Assembly: GCF_900475755.1 (NCBI RefSeq)
Contig: NZ_LS483411.1
Coordinates: 1,302,001 to 1,366,000 of the forward strand
Direction of reading: 5' to 3'
Length of the DNA stretch: 64,000 nucleotides
Origin: Haemophilus influenzae
GTDB taxonomy: Bacteria > Pseudomonadota > Gammaproteobacteria > Enterobacterales > Pasteurellaceae
Shown: piece after piece, positions 53,296-63,952 of the stretch
Layout of the letters: every line of letters begins with the position of its first letter
Position numbering within the stretch: the stretch's first letter is position 1
Program-made: the position numbers and the translations under genes
Notes under the pieces: generated by a model
What the model was told of the DNA's origin: nothing
Databases searched by the model: none
What the model saw: the letters and a program-made list of their open reading frames with translations, nothing else

Positions 53296-54213
53296 ATGGA
53301 TAAACTCAACGCGATTTCTATTTTCTGCAAAGTCATTGAAACCCAAAGTTTTACTTTGGCAGCAAAGCAACAAAATATTTCTGTGGCGATGGCAAGCAAA
53401 TTAGTTTCACAATTAGAAGAACATTTAAAAACACGATTGTTACAACGTACCACCAGAAAAATTATGCCTACCGAAGCAGGAATGATGTATTACCAACGCT
53501 GTCAAGGCATTTTGCTTGATTTAGATGAAGCAGATTCCAGCATTACTCAGCTTACCAGTTCATTACAAGGAAATTTACTGATTTCCGTTCCTCATGATTT
53601 TGGTTTACTTTTTATTGCACCAAATTTACCCACTTTTATGGCTAAGCATCCTCATTTGCATATTGAAGTTGAATTTAATGATAAGAAAATCGATTTATTA
53701 TCCGAAGGCTATGATCTTGCTCTTCGTATTGGTTATATGGAAGATAGCTCGTTGGTTTCACGTAAAATAGGAACTACTACTGTTCATTTTGCAGCGTCGC
53801 CTAATTATCTTGAAACGAATGGTATTCCACAAACGCCTGATGATTTAGAACATCACAATGGCTTACTTTATAAAAATGCAATGAATCAGGTAAATTGGGT
53901 TGGTTCACGTATAAATCAAACCCAACGTTTCAAAATCCAATCCAAAGTGGTAAGCAATAGCGGTTTTGCCTTATTAAATATGGCAAAAGCGGGACTAGGT
54001 ATTGCTAATTTACCAAAATTTATTTTAGGTAGAGCCTTTGAAAAAGGCGAGCTTATTGAAATATTGCCAGAATATAAACAACAAAAATTAGAAATTCATG
54101 TGGTCTATCCAAACAGAAGACATTTACCAATAAAAGTACGGGCATTTATTGAATTTTTATCTGGATTGGGCTTGTGTTCAGAAATTTTGGAAAATCATGA
54201 AGATAATATTTAA
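53296..54213 (+). CDS. LysR-family transcription regulator
   Basis: A 305-residue LTTR. N-terminal helix-turn-helix (AISIFCKVIETQSFTLAAKQ, NISVAMASKLVSQLEEHL, LLQRTTRKI) then a substrate-binding domain (ISVPHDFGLLFIAPNLP, DLALRIGYMEDSSLV). The profile is of the AaeR/CrgA-like group. Target and ligand are not evident: the divergent neighbour is topA and the convergent neighbour pntB. Confidence 0.9.
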   Translation: MDKLNAISIFCKVIETQSFTLAAKQQNISVAMASKLVSQLEEHLKTRLLQRTTRKIMPTEAGMMYYQRCQGILLDLDEADSSITQLTSSLQGNLLISVPHDFGLLFIAPNLPTFMAKHPHLHIEVEFNDKKIDLLSEGYDLALRIGYMEDSSLVSRKIGTTTVHFAASPNYLETNGIPQTPDDLEHHNGLLYKNAMNQVNWVGSRINQTQRFKIQSKVVSNSGFALLNMAKAGLGIANLPKFILGRAFEKGELIEILPEYKQQKLEIHVVYPNRRHLPIKVRAFIEFLSGLGLCSEILENHEDNI

Positions 54214-54230
54214 ATGCTATAAATAAAAAT

Positions 54231-54257
54231 ACCGCACTTAAGCAACCCAAAGTGCGG
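54231..54257. terminator. Inverted uptake-signal pair, LysR gene / pntB
   Basis: ACCGCACTT at 54231 and AAGTGCGGT at 54249 pair with a 9-base loop between convergent genes, followed by TATTTTT. Confidence 0.85.
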
Positions 54258-54276
54258 TTATTTTTATGCGTGTTTT

Positions 54277-55701
54277 TTATAATGCTTTTAAGATATCTTC
54301 AACGCGATCTTTTGCATCACCAAAGAGCATTTGCGTATTCTCTTTGAAGAATAATGGGTTTTGTACGCCAGCGTAACCCACTGCCATTGAACGTTTGAAC
54401 ACAATCACATTTTGTGCTTTCCATACTTCTAACACAGGCATTCCCGCGATTGGGCTATTTGGATCTTCCATCGCCGCTGGGTTTACCGTATCGTTCGCAC
54501 CGATAACCAATACCACATCGGTATCAGCGAAATCATCATTGATTTCATCCATTTCAAGTACAACATCGTAAGGTACTTTCGCTTCAGCTAAAAGCACGTT
54601 CATGTGGCCCGGTAAACGTCCTGCAACAGGGTGAATACCAAAACGAACGTTCACACCACGTTCACGCAATTTTGCCGTAATATCAGCGACTGGATATTGT
54701 GCTTGTGCAACAGCCATACCATATCCCGGCGTGATAATCACAGAACTTGCATTTTTCAACAATTCAGCCACTTCTTCCGCTGTAGTTTCACGGTGTTCGC
54801 CTTGTTCTTCGCTTGAAGAAACTTGAACATCGTTACCAAAACCACCTGCAATTACACTCACAAATGAACGGTTCATCGCTTTACACATAATGTAAGAAAG
54901 AATTGCACCAGAAGAACCAACAAGCGCACCTGTAACGATGAGCAAATCATTATTCAACATAAAACCTGCCGCAGCTGCTGCCCAACCTGAATAAGAGTTA
55001 AGCATTGATACCACAACTGGCATATCTGCCCCACCGATTGATGCCACTAAGTGCCATCCAAATGCAAGCGCAATCGCTGTCATTAATAACACAGGGAAAA
55101 TGCTTTCTGGATTATTCAAGAATGCAACCATCAATAATGCAGATACCACAAGTGCGGCTAAATTTAATTTATGGCGATGCGGTAACATTAATGCTTTTGA
55201 ATTAATTTTTCCGCTCAATTTACCAAATGCGACAACAGAACCAGTGAAAGTTACTGCACCGATAAAAATACCTAAAAATACTTCGACATTATGAATATTC
55301 GTTAATACCGCTTGTTCAGCTACAAATGCGGCTTGTGCTGCTGCATCTAATCCTTCAGGCATTAATGCCTCATGGTGTAAACCATAGCTATTAAAGCCTA
55401 CGAGTACAGCCGCTAAACCGACGAAACTGTGAAGAATCGCCACAAGTTCTGGCATTTCAGTCATTTCTACTTTTAATGCACGTTGAACACCGATTGCTCC
55501 ACCAATGATCATTGCAATAATGATCCAAAATGTTCCTTCAGAATGAGGTCCAAAAATGGTTGCGATAAGGGCAATTGTCATACCAACAATACCGAACCAA
55601 CAACCCGCTTTAGCAGTTTCATGTTTAGAAAGTCCTGCCAAGCTCATAATGAAAAGTAATGCTGCTAAAATATATGCAGCCTGTACTAAACCTTCAGACA
55701 T
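54277..55701 (-). CDS. pntB: NAD(P) transhydrogenase beta subunit
   Basis: Membrane subunit with proton channel and NADP(H)-binding domain III; 474 residues. About nine hydrophobic helices in the first 260 residues, then the nucleotide fold [34 protein letters not shown] and [12 protein letters not shown], signatures of PntB. Follows pntA by 10 bases. Confidence 0.98.
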   Translation of the reverse strand: MSEGLVQAAYILAALLFIMSLAGLSKHETAKAGCWFGIVGMTIALIATIFGPHSEGTFWIIIAMIIGGAIGVQRALKVEMTEMPELVAILHSFVGLAAVLVGFNSYGLHHEALMPEGLDAAAQAAFVAEQAVLTNIHNVEVFLGIFIGAVTFTGSVVAFGKLSGKINSKALMLPHRHKLNLAALVVSALLMVAFLNNPESIFPVLLMTAIALAFGWHLVASIGGADMPVVVSMLNSYSGWAAAAAGFMLNNDLLIVTGALVGSSGAILSYIMCKAMNRSFVSVIAGGFGNDVQVSSSEEQGEHRETTAEEVAELLKNASSVIITPGYGMAVAQAQYPVADITAKLRERGVNVRFGIHPVAGRLPGHMNVLLAEAKVPYDVVLEMDEINDDFADTDVVLVIGANDTVNPAAMEDPNSPIAGMPVLEVWKAQNVIVFKRSMAVGYAGVQNPLFFKENTQMLFGDAKDRVEDILKAL

Positions 55702-55711
55702 TGTGCGCTCC

Positions 55712-57250
55712 TTAACCTTTTCTAAACATTGCTAACATACGTTGTGTGACACGGAAACCACCAAAAATATTGATGCTTGCCACCAAAATCGCCACAAAAG
55801 CTAACGCATCGATAAATAGATTGCCTGTTGGCTGACGAATTTGTAATAACGCACCTACAATAATAATGCCTGAAATTGCATTTGTTACTGCCATTAATGG
55901 TGTGTGAAGTGCATGGCTAACATTCCAAACCACGTAATAACCCACCACGCAAGCTAAAACAAATACAGTGAAATGTGATAAAAATGCCGCTGGTGCAACA
56001 GAAGCTAACCAAAGGAATAACACACCAACACCTGCCATCACACCGTATTTCACACGAGGATCTGTTGGTTTAGATTCTTTTTTCTCTGCCACTGGTGTAG
56101 CTTTGGTCTCTTGTTTTGGTTGTACAGACACTTGAATTTGTGCTGGTGGAATTTCTTCCCCATCACGAACAACGGTCACACCACGAAGAACCACATCTTC
56201 AAAATCAATATTGATATTGCCATCTTTCTCTTTGCACAAAAGTTTTAATAAATTGACTAAGTTTGTGCCATAAAGTTGAGAAGATTGCGTTGGTAAACGG
56301 CTTGGGAAATCTGTATAACCAATCACTTTCACTTGGTTTTCAGTTGTAACAACTTTCCCTGCTTGCGTATATTCACAGTTACCACCAGTTGCAGCGGCTA
56401 AATCCACAATTACCGAACCTGGTTTCATTGAATCCACCATTTCTTTGGTAATCAAACGAGGTGCTGGTTTACCTGGAATGGCTGCCGTAGTAATAATAAT
56501 ATCGACTTCTTTAGCTTGTTCTGCGTAAAGCTCCATCGCACGACGGTTAAATTCTTCCGACATCACTTTCGCATAACCATCACCACTGCCGCCTTCTTCT
56601 TTGAAATCAATTTCTAAGAAGCTCGCACCCATACTCTGAACTTGCTCTTTCACTTCAGGACGAGAGTCAAAAGCACGAACAATCGCCCCAAGGCTATTTG
56701 CCGCACCAATTGCCGCCAAACCAGCTACACCAGCACCAATTACCAACACTTTTGCTGGTGGAACTTTACCAGCAGCAGTAATTTGTCCAGTAAAGAAACT
56801 ACCAAATTCATGCGCAGCTTCAATGACAGCACGATAACCAGAAATATTCGCCATAGAAGAAAGTGCATCCAATGCTTGCGCACGAGAAATACGAGGCACT
56901 GCATCCATGGCTAACACATTAATTTTCTTCGCTGTGAGTTTTTCCATTAACTCAGGATTTTGCATACGCCAAATAAAGCTCACAAGCGTTGCGCCTTCCT
57001 TCATTTGAGCGATTTCTTCATCTGTCGGTGCATTTACTTTGAAGATAATATCCGATTGCCAAATTTCAGCCGACGAACCGATCTTCGCGCCTGCCTCTAA
57101 AAATGCTTGATCTTCAAAACTAGCTTTAAAACCTGCATCGTGTTCCACGATCACGTCAAAGCCCAATTTCAATATTTGTTGAACCGTTTTCGGCGTTGCC
57201 GCCACACGGTTCTCATTCTCAAGCAGCTCTCTAGGTACACCAATTAACAT
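55712..57250 (-). CDS. pntA: NAD(P) transhydrogenase alpha subunit
   Basis: NAD(H)-binding subunit of the proton-translocating transhydrogenase that makes NADPH; 512 residues. N-terminal alanine-dehydrogenase-like domain I ([55 protein letters not shown]), then four C-terminal membrane helices. A CRP-like site lies about 150 bases upstream. Confidence 0.98.
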   Translation of the reverse strand: MLIGVPRELLENENRVAATPKTVQQILKLGFDVIVEHDAGFKASFEDQAFLEAGAKIGSSAEIWQSDIIFKVNAPTDEEIAQMKEGATLVSFIWRMQNPELMEKLTAKKINVLAMDAVPRISRAQALDALSSMANISGYRAVIEAAHEFGSFFTGQITAAGKVPPAKVLVIGAGVAGLAAIGAANSLGAIVRAFDSRPEVKEQVQSMGASFLEIDFKEEGGSGDGYAKVMSEEFNRRAMELYAEQAKEVDIIITTAAIPGKPAPRLITKEMVDSMKPGSVIVDLAAATGGNCEYTQAGKVVTTENQVKVIGYTDFPSRLPTQSSQLYGTNLVNLLKLLCKEKDGNINIDFEDVVLRGVTVVRDGEEIPPAQIQVSVQPKQETKATPVAEKKESKPTDPRVKYGVMAGVGVLFLWLASVAPAAFLSHFTVFVLACVVGYYVVWNVSHALHTPLMAVTNAISGIIIVGALLQIRQPTGNLFIDALAFVAILVASINIFGGFRVTQRMLAMFRKG

Positions 57251-57401
57251 ACTGTTTCCCTCTGATTGATGATTGGGTTGATGAGATTAATGAACAAACT
57301 TTCGTCTATTCATCGTTAAAATGACAAAAAGTCAAACAGATACAACTGTATCATTGATTGAATGAAAATAGGTAACGTTTTTAAGTGGTTTTACAAGATA
57401 T

Positions 57402-57417
57402 TGTGATAGGGATCACG
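57402..57417 (-). promoter_or_regulatory. CRP-like site upstream of pntA
   Basis: TGTGATAGGGATCACG matches TGTGA-N6-TCACA in 9 of 10 core bases. It is 152 bases from the pntA start. Confidence 0.6.
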
Positions 57418-57490
57418 AAAAATCTCTATTTATAATTTTCTATAAAAAATCAAAAAATAATAGATCTATATATCCTAAGTAATAATATTA

Positions 57491-57941
57491 GACACTGTAG
57501 TGGATTAACATCAATACCAAGCCACAAAAAAGAAAATGACACATTATAAATAAAAAATGCTTGAAAAATCTTATTAAATTTTTGTTGCTAAAGTTAGCTC
57601 AAGAACTACTGCAGATTTGCTTAATATTCAACCTAATACATACAGCAATTCTGTTTTATCCAAATTAGCTTTTTATTGAGTGCTATTTAGTACTTGAAGC
57701 TCACGGACTTGACAGCATTAAGATTGATGAAAATTACCTAAAGGAAAAAAGACATATAAACAACATAGGAAATTTTTAGAATTAAGATAAAGCTTGTACT
57801 CTCAAAAATATAATGGAATTGATCTAAAATACTTTTCTTTATTCTTAAAGGATATGGATTTAAGCTTAATTTGGGTATATGGAAGGGCAATTAAAAATAC
57901 TGAAAAATGATGCAAGATTTAGAACCAATCTACTATAGTCC
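57491..57941 (+). mobile_element. Decayed IS1016-family element
   Basis: About 451 bases bounded by imperfect inverted ends: TGTAGTGGATTA on the left and, inverted, TATAGTAGATTGG on the right. The inside is a ruined transposase of the IS1016 (IS1595 superfamily) kind, shortened from about 700 bases. The pseudogene is listed separately. Confidence 0.75.
57536..57910 (+). pseudogene. IS1016-type transposase, degraded
   Basis: Pieces of the family sequence appear in order. Frame 1 from ATG 57536: MTHYK, stop, KMLEKSY, stop, IFVAKVSSRTTADLLNIQPN (family: EVTARSAADLLGIQPNTA). After a one-base shift: AILFYPN, stop, then YLVLEAHGLDSIKIDENYLK (family: IELDESYFGG). The middle of the catalytic domain is missing. 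Then HINNIGNF with stops for Trp and Gln (family: HINGIENFWNQ), and after another shift KYNGIDLKYFSLFLKD (family: RKYNGI--FPLFLKE). Three or more frame changes and at least five stops make it dead. Family text is from memory. Confidence 0.82.
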
Positions 57942-58025
57942 AAAAATAAATTTATCCAAATTAATCTTGTACCTTGCCATTCTTGCTATTCTTTTTTATC
58001 CTATGCTCCAATTTTGGAGGCTATT

Positions 58026-58955
58026 ATGAAATTTAAAAATATTCTCGTTGTACTTAATCCCAGTAATGAAAAACAGTACGCCCTAGCTCGTGCAGTGCGT
58101 TTAGTTGAAGAACAAAAAAATGAAACTAAGGTAAAAATCACCGCACTTTTATCAGTCTATGATTTATCTTATGAAATGTCAGCTTTACTTTCTTCTGAAG
58201 AACGTTCAGAAATGCATCAACAAGTAATAGAAAAACACCGTCACGCTGTTCAATATTACTTAGATAAATATGCAAATCCAGAAATTGAATTACAATCTCA
58301 TATTGTGTGGAATAGCAATGAAGCTGATGCAATTAACGAAGAAGTAGAAAATAATAATTACGATCTAGTCGTAAAATATACCAAAGACGAAGAAAAACTT
58401 ACGTCTCTAATCTTTACTCCCATTGATTGGCAACTTCTTCGTAAATGCCCTATTCCTGTCTTAATGGTTCGTGATGGCGATTGGAAACATCAACGCCGTA
58501 TTCTTGTGGCTGTTAATGTATCTGGAGAACAAGAATATCAAGATGAATTTAATCAAGAGCTGGTAGAAACTGGTATTTCACTCGCGGAAAATCTAAATCG
58601 TGGTAATGTCCATTTGGTGGCAGCCTACCCTTCCGCGCCAATTAATATGGCGATTGATTTGCCTGAATTTAATACTTCAGGTTATGAAAACGGTATTCGA
58701 GGTCAGCATCTCATTAATATGAAAGCGTTACGTCAGAAGTTTGGGATTGATGAAGATCATACTCACGTACGCGAAGGTTTCCCAGAGGAAGTTATTCCTG
58801 AAGTGGCGAAAGAAATTGAAGCTGAATTAGTGATTTTAGGCACAGTGGGACGCACAGGTTTATCTGCCGCATTATTAGGCAATACTGCAGAACATGTAAT
58901 TAGTAAATTAAGTTGTAATTTATTAGGCATTAAACCATCGAAAAAAGACGATTAA
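58026..58955 (+). CDS. uspE: Universal stress protein UspE (tandem Usp domains)
   Basis: A 309-residue protein with two Usp domains; the first starts MKFKNILVVLNPSNEKQYAL, the second near residue 155 with RRILVAVNVSGEQEY and ends LVILGTVGRTGLSAALLGNT, the nucleotide-loop motif. I chose ATG 58026, with a clear GGAGG 5 bases upstream; the open frame extends to TTG at 58014 without need. In E. coli uspE is the neighbour of fnr; here fnr is 52 kb away. Confidence 0.94.
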   Translation: MKFKNILVVLNPSNEKQYALARAVRLVEEQKNETKVKITALLSVYDLSYEMSALLSSEERSEMHQQVIEKHRHAVQYYLDKYANPEIELQSHIVWNSNEADAINEEVENNNYDLVVKYTKDEEKLTSLIFTPIDWQLLRKCPIPVLMVRDGDWKHQRRILVAVNVSGEQEYQDEFNQELVETGISLAENLNRGNVHLVAAYPSAPINMAIDLPEFNTSGYENGIRGQHLINMKALRQKFGIDEDHTHVREGFPEEVIPEVAKEIEAELVILGTVGRTGLSAALLGNTAEHVISKLSCNLLGIKPSKKDD

Positions 58956-58979
58956 AACATTTTCCTCAATTTATAAGAC

Positions 58980-59010
58980 GCCCTAAATATTTTGTATTTA
59001 GGGCATTTTT
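58980..59010 (+). terminator. Terminator of uspE
   Basis: GCCCTAAATA and TATTTAGGGC pair over 10 bases with a 5-base loop, followed by ATTTTT, 25 bases after the uspE stop. Confidence 0.88.
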
Positions 59011-59038
59011 ATACTATTTCTTATGGTATTTTTCATTT

Positions 59039-59054
59039 TGTGATCTCGATCACA
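59039..59054 (+). promoter_or_regulatory. Perfect CRP site upstream of the DUF4198 gene
   Basis: TGTGATCTCGATCACA matches TGTGA-N6-TCACA in all ten core bases and is itself a full palindrome. It is 100 bases before the start of the 59155 gene, a normal activating distance if transcription begins about 40-60 bases downstream. Confidence 0.85.
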
Positions 59055-59154
59055 AATCTTAAAATTTTATTTAAATAGCTATTTAAATGATAGCTATTTT
59101 CATTTAGTATTTTGCACTCATTTTTTAACTCCCCCATTCTTATTAAGGAAATAT

Positions 59155-59991
59155 ATGAAAAAAACATTAATTGCAAGTTTATTGGTTTTAGCTGGTGCAG
59201 CGCAAGCTCATGAAGTTTGGGTTCAAGCACCTGCAAAATTGGCATCTGGTTCTGTATTAAAAGCAGAATTAGCTTATGGGGATTACCCTTATGTAGAAAA
59301 AATTCCTGAAGCACGCTTAAAAATTTTTGCACCAATGGAAATTATTCATCAAAATGGAGAAAAACAAACCTTAATCCAAAAAGGCGAAAACTATCAATAT
59401 CAATCAGAGAAAGCATTGTCTGATGGTTCTTATTGGATAACAGCCACTTATAAACCAACTTTTTGGTCACAAAATGCTGAAGGTTGGAAAATGGATAATT
59501 TGAAAGGATTAGAAAACCCAACTTATTGCGAACAAACTCAAATGTTTGGCAAAAGTCTCGTTACCGTTGGTAAAAAACCATTAAATGCAGAAATGGCAAT
59601 GACAAGAGTTGGTTTACCGCTAGAAATTGTTCCTTTGCGTGATCCAAGCAAAGCGAAATCAGGCGAACCGTTCCCTGTTCAAATTTTCTACCAAGATCAA
59701 CCATTAGCAGGCGAAACTGTCATCGCAACCGCTGATACTATTATCGTGAAAGATCTTGAAGCAAGTACAGGTCATCGTGAACCACAAGGTTTTTCAGGTA
59801 AAACAGATAGTCAAGGACGTGTGAATATCATTCCATTAATTGATGGTATTTGGAAAATTAAAGTTATTCATAAAACACCATTTGCAGATCAACAAACTTG
59901 TCAGCAATCTGCAAGCTATAGCACATTAATTTTACCGGTTGGTAAAGGATTGGCTAAACTCCCACCAAAACCAGAACACCATCATCATTAA
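59155..59991 (+). CDS. Periplasmic DUF4198 protein with C-terminal His tail (candidate metal-binding)
   Basis: A 278-residue secreted protein. The signal peptide [18 protein letters not shown] is cleaved to leave HEVWVQAP at the mature N-terminus, the usual start of DUF4198 proteins, with His first. The C-terminus is [11 protein letters not shown]4198 proteins include NikK-type partners of nickel or cobalt transporters; the two His sites make metal binding likely but no transporter lies beside it. Regulated probably by CRP (site at 59039). Two uptake signals follow as an inverted pair. Confidence 0.82.
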   Translation: MKKTLIASLLVLAGAAQAHEVWVQAPAKLASGSVLKAELAYGDYPYVEKIPEARLKIFAPMEIIHQNGEKQTLIQKGENYQYQSEKALSDGSYWITATYKPTFWSQNAEGWKMDNLKGLENPTYCEQTQMFGKSLVTVGKKPLNAEMAMTRVGLPLEIVPLRDPSKAKSGEPFPVQIFYQDQPLAGETVIATADTIIVKDLEASTGHREPQGFSGKTDSQGRVNIIPLIDGIWKIKVIHKTPFADQQTCQQSASYSTLILPVGKGLAKLPPKPEHHHH

Positions 59992-59997
59992 CCTTGA

Positions 59998-60023
59998 AAG
60001 TGCGGTGGAATTTCACCGCACTT
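59998..60023. terminator. Inverted uptake-signal pair, DUF4198 gene / purN
   Basis: AAGTGCGGTG (59998) and CACCGCACTT (ending 60023) pair with a short loop, followed by TT, between convergent genes, 6 bases past the stop. Confidence 0.9.
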
Positions 60024-60074
60024 TTGCATCCTAATTAAATAAAAAATACAGAAATAGTCTGCCTAAATCCTAAG

Positions 60075-60713
60075 TTATTCATCTGCATATCCAGATTTTG
60101 GCAAGGGTTTCCCATCTAAATATGCCAAATTATCTTTAAGTCTTAACCGCCCTTCGGTAAACCATTTAATCACAAGCGGATAAATTTGATATTCTTGCTC
60201 ACGGGTTCTAGCTTCCACTTCTTCTATGCTATCTTCGGGGAAGATTGGCACTTTTGCTTGTAAGACAATCGCACCACCATCTACTTCTTCATTGACAAAA
60301 TGAACGGTTGTGCCGTGTTCATTGTCGCCTGCTTCAATCGCACGTTGGTAGGTGTTTAAGCCTGCGTATTTAGGAAGAAGAGAAGGATGGATATTTAAAA
60401 TTTTCCCTGCAAAACGTTGAGTAAATTTTGGGGTAAGAATTTTCATATAACCAGCAAGAACGATCAAATCTACTGCTAGGCTTTGCAAATAATCGCCAAT
60501 GGCATCGTCCATTTCGAAGTTATTGGCAAAATTTTTGCGAAGAAAGACTGCTTGCGGAATCTGTGCTTGTTTGGCTCGAACTAATCCGTAAGCATCAGCT
60601 TTGTTACTTACCACACAAGTAATTTTGGCGGGAATATCGCCTGAATGGCAGGCATCAATAATAGTTTGTAAATTCGTTCCTTGACCAGAAATAAGGACGG
60701 CAATTTTTTTCAT
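60075..60713 (-). CDS. purN: Phosphoribosylglycinamide formyltransferase (PurN)
   Basis: Third step of purine synthesis, formylating GAR with 10-formyl-THF. 212 residues with KIAVLISGQGTNLQTIIDAC and the catalytic stretch ILNIHPSLLPKYAGLNTYQR (Asn and His) plus HFVNEEVDGGAIVLQ (Asp). Follows purM after 54 bases, in one operon under a PurR box. Confidence 0.97.
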   Translation of the reverse strand: MKKIAVLISGQGTNLQTIIDACHSGDIPAKITCVVSNKADAYGLVRAKQAQIPQAVFLRKNFANNFEMDDAIGDYLQSLAVDLIVLAGYMKILTPKFTQRFAGKILNIHPSLLPKYAGLNTYQRAIEAGDNEHGTTVHFVNEEVDGGAIVLQAKVPIFPEDSIEEVEARTREQEYQIYPLVIKWFTEGRLRLKDNLAYLDGKPLPKSGYADE

Positions 60714-60767
60714 TTTCTTCCTTATAGAAATCAGCCCAAAAGGGCTGAATTGAAATTTAAGATTTTA

Positions 60768-61814
60768 CTATTGAATCTCAACCTGTGCTTCGCCTTCGCC
60801 AAGATGTTCAATTTTGCCGATAACCCACGCTTTTTCGCCCGCTTGTTCAAGCAATGCGATAGCGGTTTCAACCTCTTTTTCTGGTAATGCAATTACCATA
60901 CCTACGCCACAGTTAAAAGTGCGGTACATTTCATAACGACTAATATTGCCTTTTTCTTGTAACCAGTTGAAGATCGCAGACCATTGCCAGCTTGATTCAT
61001 CAATCACTGCTTTGGTGTTGTCAGGCAATACACGCGGGATATTTTCCCAGAAACCGCCACCTGTTAAGTGAGCAATGGCGTGAACTTCGGTCTGCTTGAT
61101 CAGCTGTAAAATCGATTTTACATAGATTTTGGTTGGTGCTAAAAGGTGTTCGCTAAGCGGTTTGCCTTCTAATAAATCCGCTGGATTTGCACCGCTCACT
61201 TCAAGCACTTTGCGAATAAGTGAATAGCCGTTTGAGTGAGCACCACTTGAGCCGAGTGCGATAAGCGTGTCGCCTGTTTTCACTGCTGTGCCGTCAATAA
61301 TCTCTGATTTTTCTACTACACCGACGCAGAAACCCGCTAAGTCGTAGTCTCCTTCGTGGTACATTCCAGGCATTTCAGCGGTTTCGCCACCGACTAACGC
61401 ACAGCCAGACATTTCGCAACCGTCTGCAATACCTTTGATCACGCTTGCTGCCACATCAACGTCTAATTTTCCTGTTGCATAGTAATCTAAGAAGAAAAGC
61501 GGTTCTGCCCCTTGCACGATTAAATCGTTTACACACATTGCTACTAAATCTTGACCAATGGTATCGTGTTTTTTCAAGTCAATCGCCAGGCGTAATTTTG
61601 TGCCCACGCCATCTGTACCAGAAACTAAAATTGGCTCTTTATATTTAGTTGGTAAAGCACATAATGCACCGAAACCACCCAATCCGCCCAAGACTTCAGA
61701 GCGGCGAGTGCGTTTTACATCGCCTTTGATACGTTCGACTAATTCATTCCCAGCGTGAATATCGACGCCAGCATCTTTGTAGCTAAGTTGTGTGTTGCTC
61801 ACGATTAACCTCAA
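60768..61814 (-). CDS. purM: Phosphoribosylformylglycinamidine cyclo-ligase (PurM)
   Basis: Closes the imidazole ring to give AIR. 348 residues; it has [45 protein letters not shown] and [16 protein letters not shown], the ATP-binding and active-site signatures. Start [15 protein letters not shown]; the internal Met is absent so 61814 is the best start (the ATG lies about 6 residues before the family start, so a start at GTG at 61802 would also fit). Confidence 0.95.
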   Translation of the reverse strand: MRLIVSNTQLSYKDAGVDIHAGNELVERIKGDVKRTRRSEVLGGLGGFGALCALPTKYKEPILVSGTDGVGTKLRLAIDLKKHDTIGQDLVAMCVNDLIVQGAEPLFFLDYYATGKLDVDVAASVIKGIADGCEMSGCALVGGETAEMPGMYHEGDYDLAGFCVGVVEKSEIIDGTAVKTGDTLIALGSSGAHSNGYSLIRKVLEVSGANPADLLEGKPLSEHLLAPTKIYVKSILQLIKQTEVHAIAHLTGGGFWENIPRVLPDNTKAVIDESSWQWSAIFNWLQEKGNISRYEMYRTFNCGVGMVIALPEKEVETAIALLEQAGEKAWVIGKIEHLGEGEAQVEIQ

Positions 61815-61849
61815 TCAGTAGAAATAAAAATTAGGCAGATTATATCATT

Positions 61850-61865
61850 AAGCAAACGTTTGCGG
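61850..61865 (-). promoter_or_regulatory. PurR box upstream of purMN
   Basis: AAGCAAACGTTTGCGG matches the PurR operator ACGCAAACGTTTGCGT in 14 of 16 positions, 36 bases before the purM start. Confidence 0.9.
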
Positions 61866-61936
61866 TATTGTTAAATTAATTCATTTAATGGCATTTTTAA
61901 AATTAAAATGAAATTGCTTGCAATCAAAATTTATTT

Positions 61937-61954
61937 GTACTACTTTAATAGTAC
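61937..61954 (+). promoter_or_regulatory. TrpR-like operator upstream of ydfG-trpBA
   Basis: GTACTACTTTAATAGTAC is close to the trp operator GTACTAGTTAACTAGTTC (about 14 of 18), and to the operator before trpE at 21754. It contains a -10-like TTTAAT (61944-61949); a matching -35 box was not settled. It lies 28 bases before the ydfG start. Confidence 0.8.
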
Positions 61955-61981
61955 AAATAAACTCAAGATCTAGGAGAAAAA

Positions 61982-62740
61982 ATGAAAACCACAACCGCAT
62001 TAGTCACAGGAGCAACCGCAGGCTTTGGCTTGGCAATCTGTAAAAAATTGATCGAAGCAGGCTATAAAGTGATTGGCACGGGCAGACGTGCAGATCGGTT
62101 AGCAGAAATTCATTCACAATTAGGCAATAATTTTCTACCGCTTGCCTTTGATATTCGCGATGAACAAGCCACAATTAACGCTCTAAGCACCCTTCCTGAA
62201 GGTTGGCAAGAGGTCGATTTATTAGTGAATAATGCAGGTTTAGCCTTGGGATTAGAGCCAGCACATAAAGCGGATTTACAAGATTGGTATCAGATGATCG
62301 ATACCAACATCAAAGGATTGGTTACTATCACTCGCCTTGTGTTGCCAAATATGGTGGCCCGTAATCACGGGCAGATTATCAATTTGAGTTCAATTGCAGG
62401 TACTTATCCTTATGCAGGCAGTAATGTATATGGTGGAACTAAAGCTTTTGTCACACAATTTAGCTTAAATTTACGAGCTGATCTGGCAGGCACAAAAATT
62501 CGAGTAAGCAATGTTGAACCCGGTTTATGTGGTGGTACGGAGTTCTCTAATGTGCGTTTTCATGGCGATGATGAAAGAGCGGCAAAAGTGTATGAAAACG
62601 TGCAATCGGTTCAGCCTGAAGATATTGCGAACATTGTATTATGGCTTCATCAACAACCTGAACACGTGAACATTAATCGCATTGAAGTAATGCCAACCGC
62701 TCAATCTTTTGCGGGAATGAGCGTTGCAAAAGATAACTAA
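61982..62740 (+). CDS. ydfG: NADP-dependent 3-hydroxy acid dehydrogenase (YdfG)
   Basis: A 252-residue short-chain dehydrogenase. NADP motif TGATAGFG, NNAGLALGLEPAHK, catalytic Ser in NLSSIAG and YGGTK (Tyr, Lys). Very like E. coli YdfG over the whole length (VNNAGLALG, DTNIKGLV, EPGLCGGTEFSNVRF, HVNIN), which oxidises L-serine, L-allo-threonine and 3-hydroxypropionate. TAGGAG precedes the start. It ends 18 bases before trpB behind a TrpR-like operator. Confidence 0.9.
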   Translation: MKTTTALVTGATAGFGLAICKKLIEAGYKVIGTGRRADRLAEIHSQLGNNFLPLAFDIRDEQATINALSTLPEGWQEVDLLVNNAGLALGLEPAHKADLQDWYQMIDTNIKGLVTITRLVLPNMVARNHGQIINLSSIAGTYPYAGSNVYGGTKAFVTQFSLNLRADLAGTKIRVSNVEPGLCGGTEFSNVRFHGDDERAAKVYENVQSVQPEDIANIVLWLHQQPEHVNINRIEVMPTAQSFAGMSVAKDN

Positions 62741-62758
62741 AAAATAATAGGAAAAAAT

Positions 62759-63952
62759 ATGTCAGACACACTTCTAAATCCTTATTTTGGCGAATTTGGC
62801 GGAATGTATGTACCCGAAATTTTAGTTCCTGTTTTAAAACAATTAGAACAAGCTTTTGTAGAAGCACAAAATGATCCTACATTCCAAGCAGAATTTGCTG
62901 ATTTACTCAAAAATTATGCAGGCAGACCGACCGCACTTACCCTTTGTCGTAACTTAACCAAAGGTACAAAAACTAAACTTTATCTTAAACGTGAAGATTT
63001 ATTACATGGGGGTGCCCATAAAACTAACCAAGTATTAGGGCAAATTTTGCTTGCTAAACGTATGGGCAAAACGCGTATTATTGCCGAAACTGGTGCAGGT
63101 CAGCACGGTGTTGCGACCGCCCTAGCTTGTGCCATGTTAGATATGCCGTGCCGTGTTTATATGGGCGCAAAAGATGTTGAACGCCAATCGCCAAATGTGT
63201 TCCGTATGCGTTTGATGGGTGCGGAAGTGATTCCTGTACAAAAAGGCTCTTGCTCTTTAAAAGACGCCTGTTGTGAAGCGATGCGAGACTGGTCAGCAAA
63301 CTATGAGAACACCCATTATTTACTTGGAACGGCGGCAGGCCCTCACCCCTTTCCGACGATTGTGAGAGAATTTCAAAAAATGATTGGGATTGAGACGAAA
63401 CGTCAAATTCTCGAACGAGAAGGTCGTTTACCTGATGCAGTGATTGCTGCCGTCGGTGGCGGCTCGAATGCAATTGGTATGTTTGCGGATTTCATTGAAG
63501 AAACCGCTGTGAAACTCATCGGCGTAGAACCTGCGGGTAAAGGTATTGACACGGGCGAACACGGTGCACCGCTCAAACACGGCACAACAGGTATCTATTT
63601 CGGAATGAAATCGCCAATTATGCAAGATAAAGATGGACAAATTGAAGAATCTTATTCTATTTCTGCAGGATTAGACTTCCCTTCCGTCGGGCCACAACAT
63701 GCTTATTTAAATGCGATTGGTCGTGCTGATTATGTATCGATTACCGATGAAGAAGCCCTCAACGCATTCCAAGAATTAGCAAAACACGAAGGTATTATTC
63801 CTGCATTAGAAAGCTCACACGCCTTGGCTTATGCCTTGAAATTGATTAAACAAAATCCTGAAAAAGAACAACTTTTAGTGGTTAATCTTTCAGGACGAGG
63901 CGATAAAGATATTTTTACCGTTGATAAAATTTTAAATGGAGGCACAAACTAA
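62759..63952 (+). CDS. trpB: Tryptophan synthase beta chain
   Basis: Joins indole and L-serine; 397 residues (E. coli 397). Start [23 protein letters not shown] lysine in [13 protein letters not shown] near residue 87, [14 protein letters not shown] binding the phosphate, and SGRGDKD at the C-terminus. Its TAA overlaps the trpA start by one base. Confidence 0.99.
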   Translation: MSDTLLNPYFGEFGGMYVPEILVPVLKQLEQAFVEAQNDPTFQAEFADLLKNYAGRPTALTLCRNLTKGTKTKLYLKREDLLHGGAHKTNQVLGQILLAKRMGKTRIIAETGAGQHGVATALACAMLDMPCRVYMGAKDVERQSPNVFRMRLMGAEVIPVQKGSCSLKDACCEAMRDWSANYENTHYLLGTAAGPHPFPTIVREFQKMIGIETKRQILEREGRLPDAVIAAVGGGSNAIGMFADFIEETAVKLIGVEPAGKGIDTGEHGAPLKHGTTGIYFGMKSPIMQDKDGQIEESYSISAGLDFPSVGPQHAYLNAIGRADYVSITDEEALNAFQELAKHEGIIPALESSHALAYALKLIKQNPEKEQLLVVNLSGRGDKDIFTVDKILNGGTN

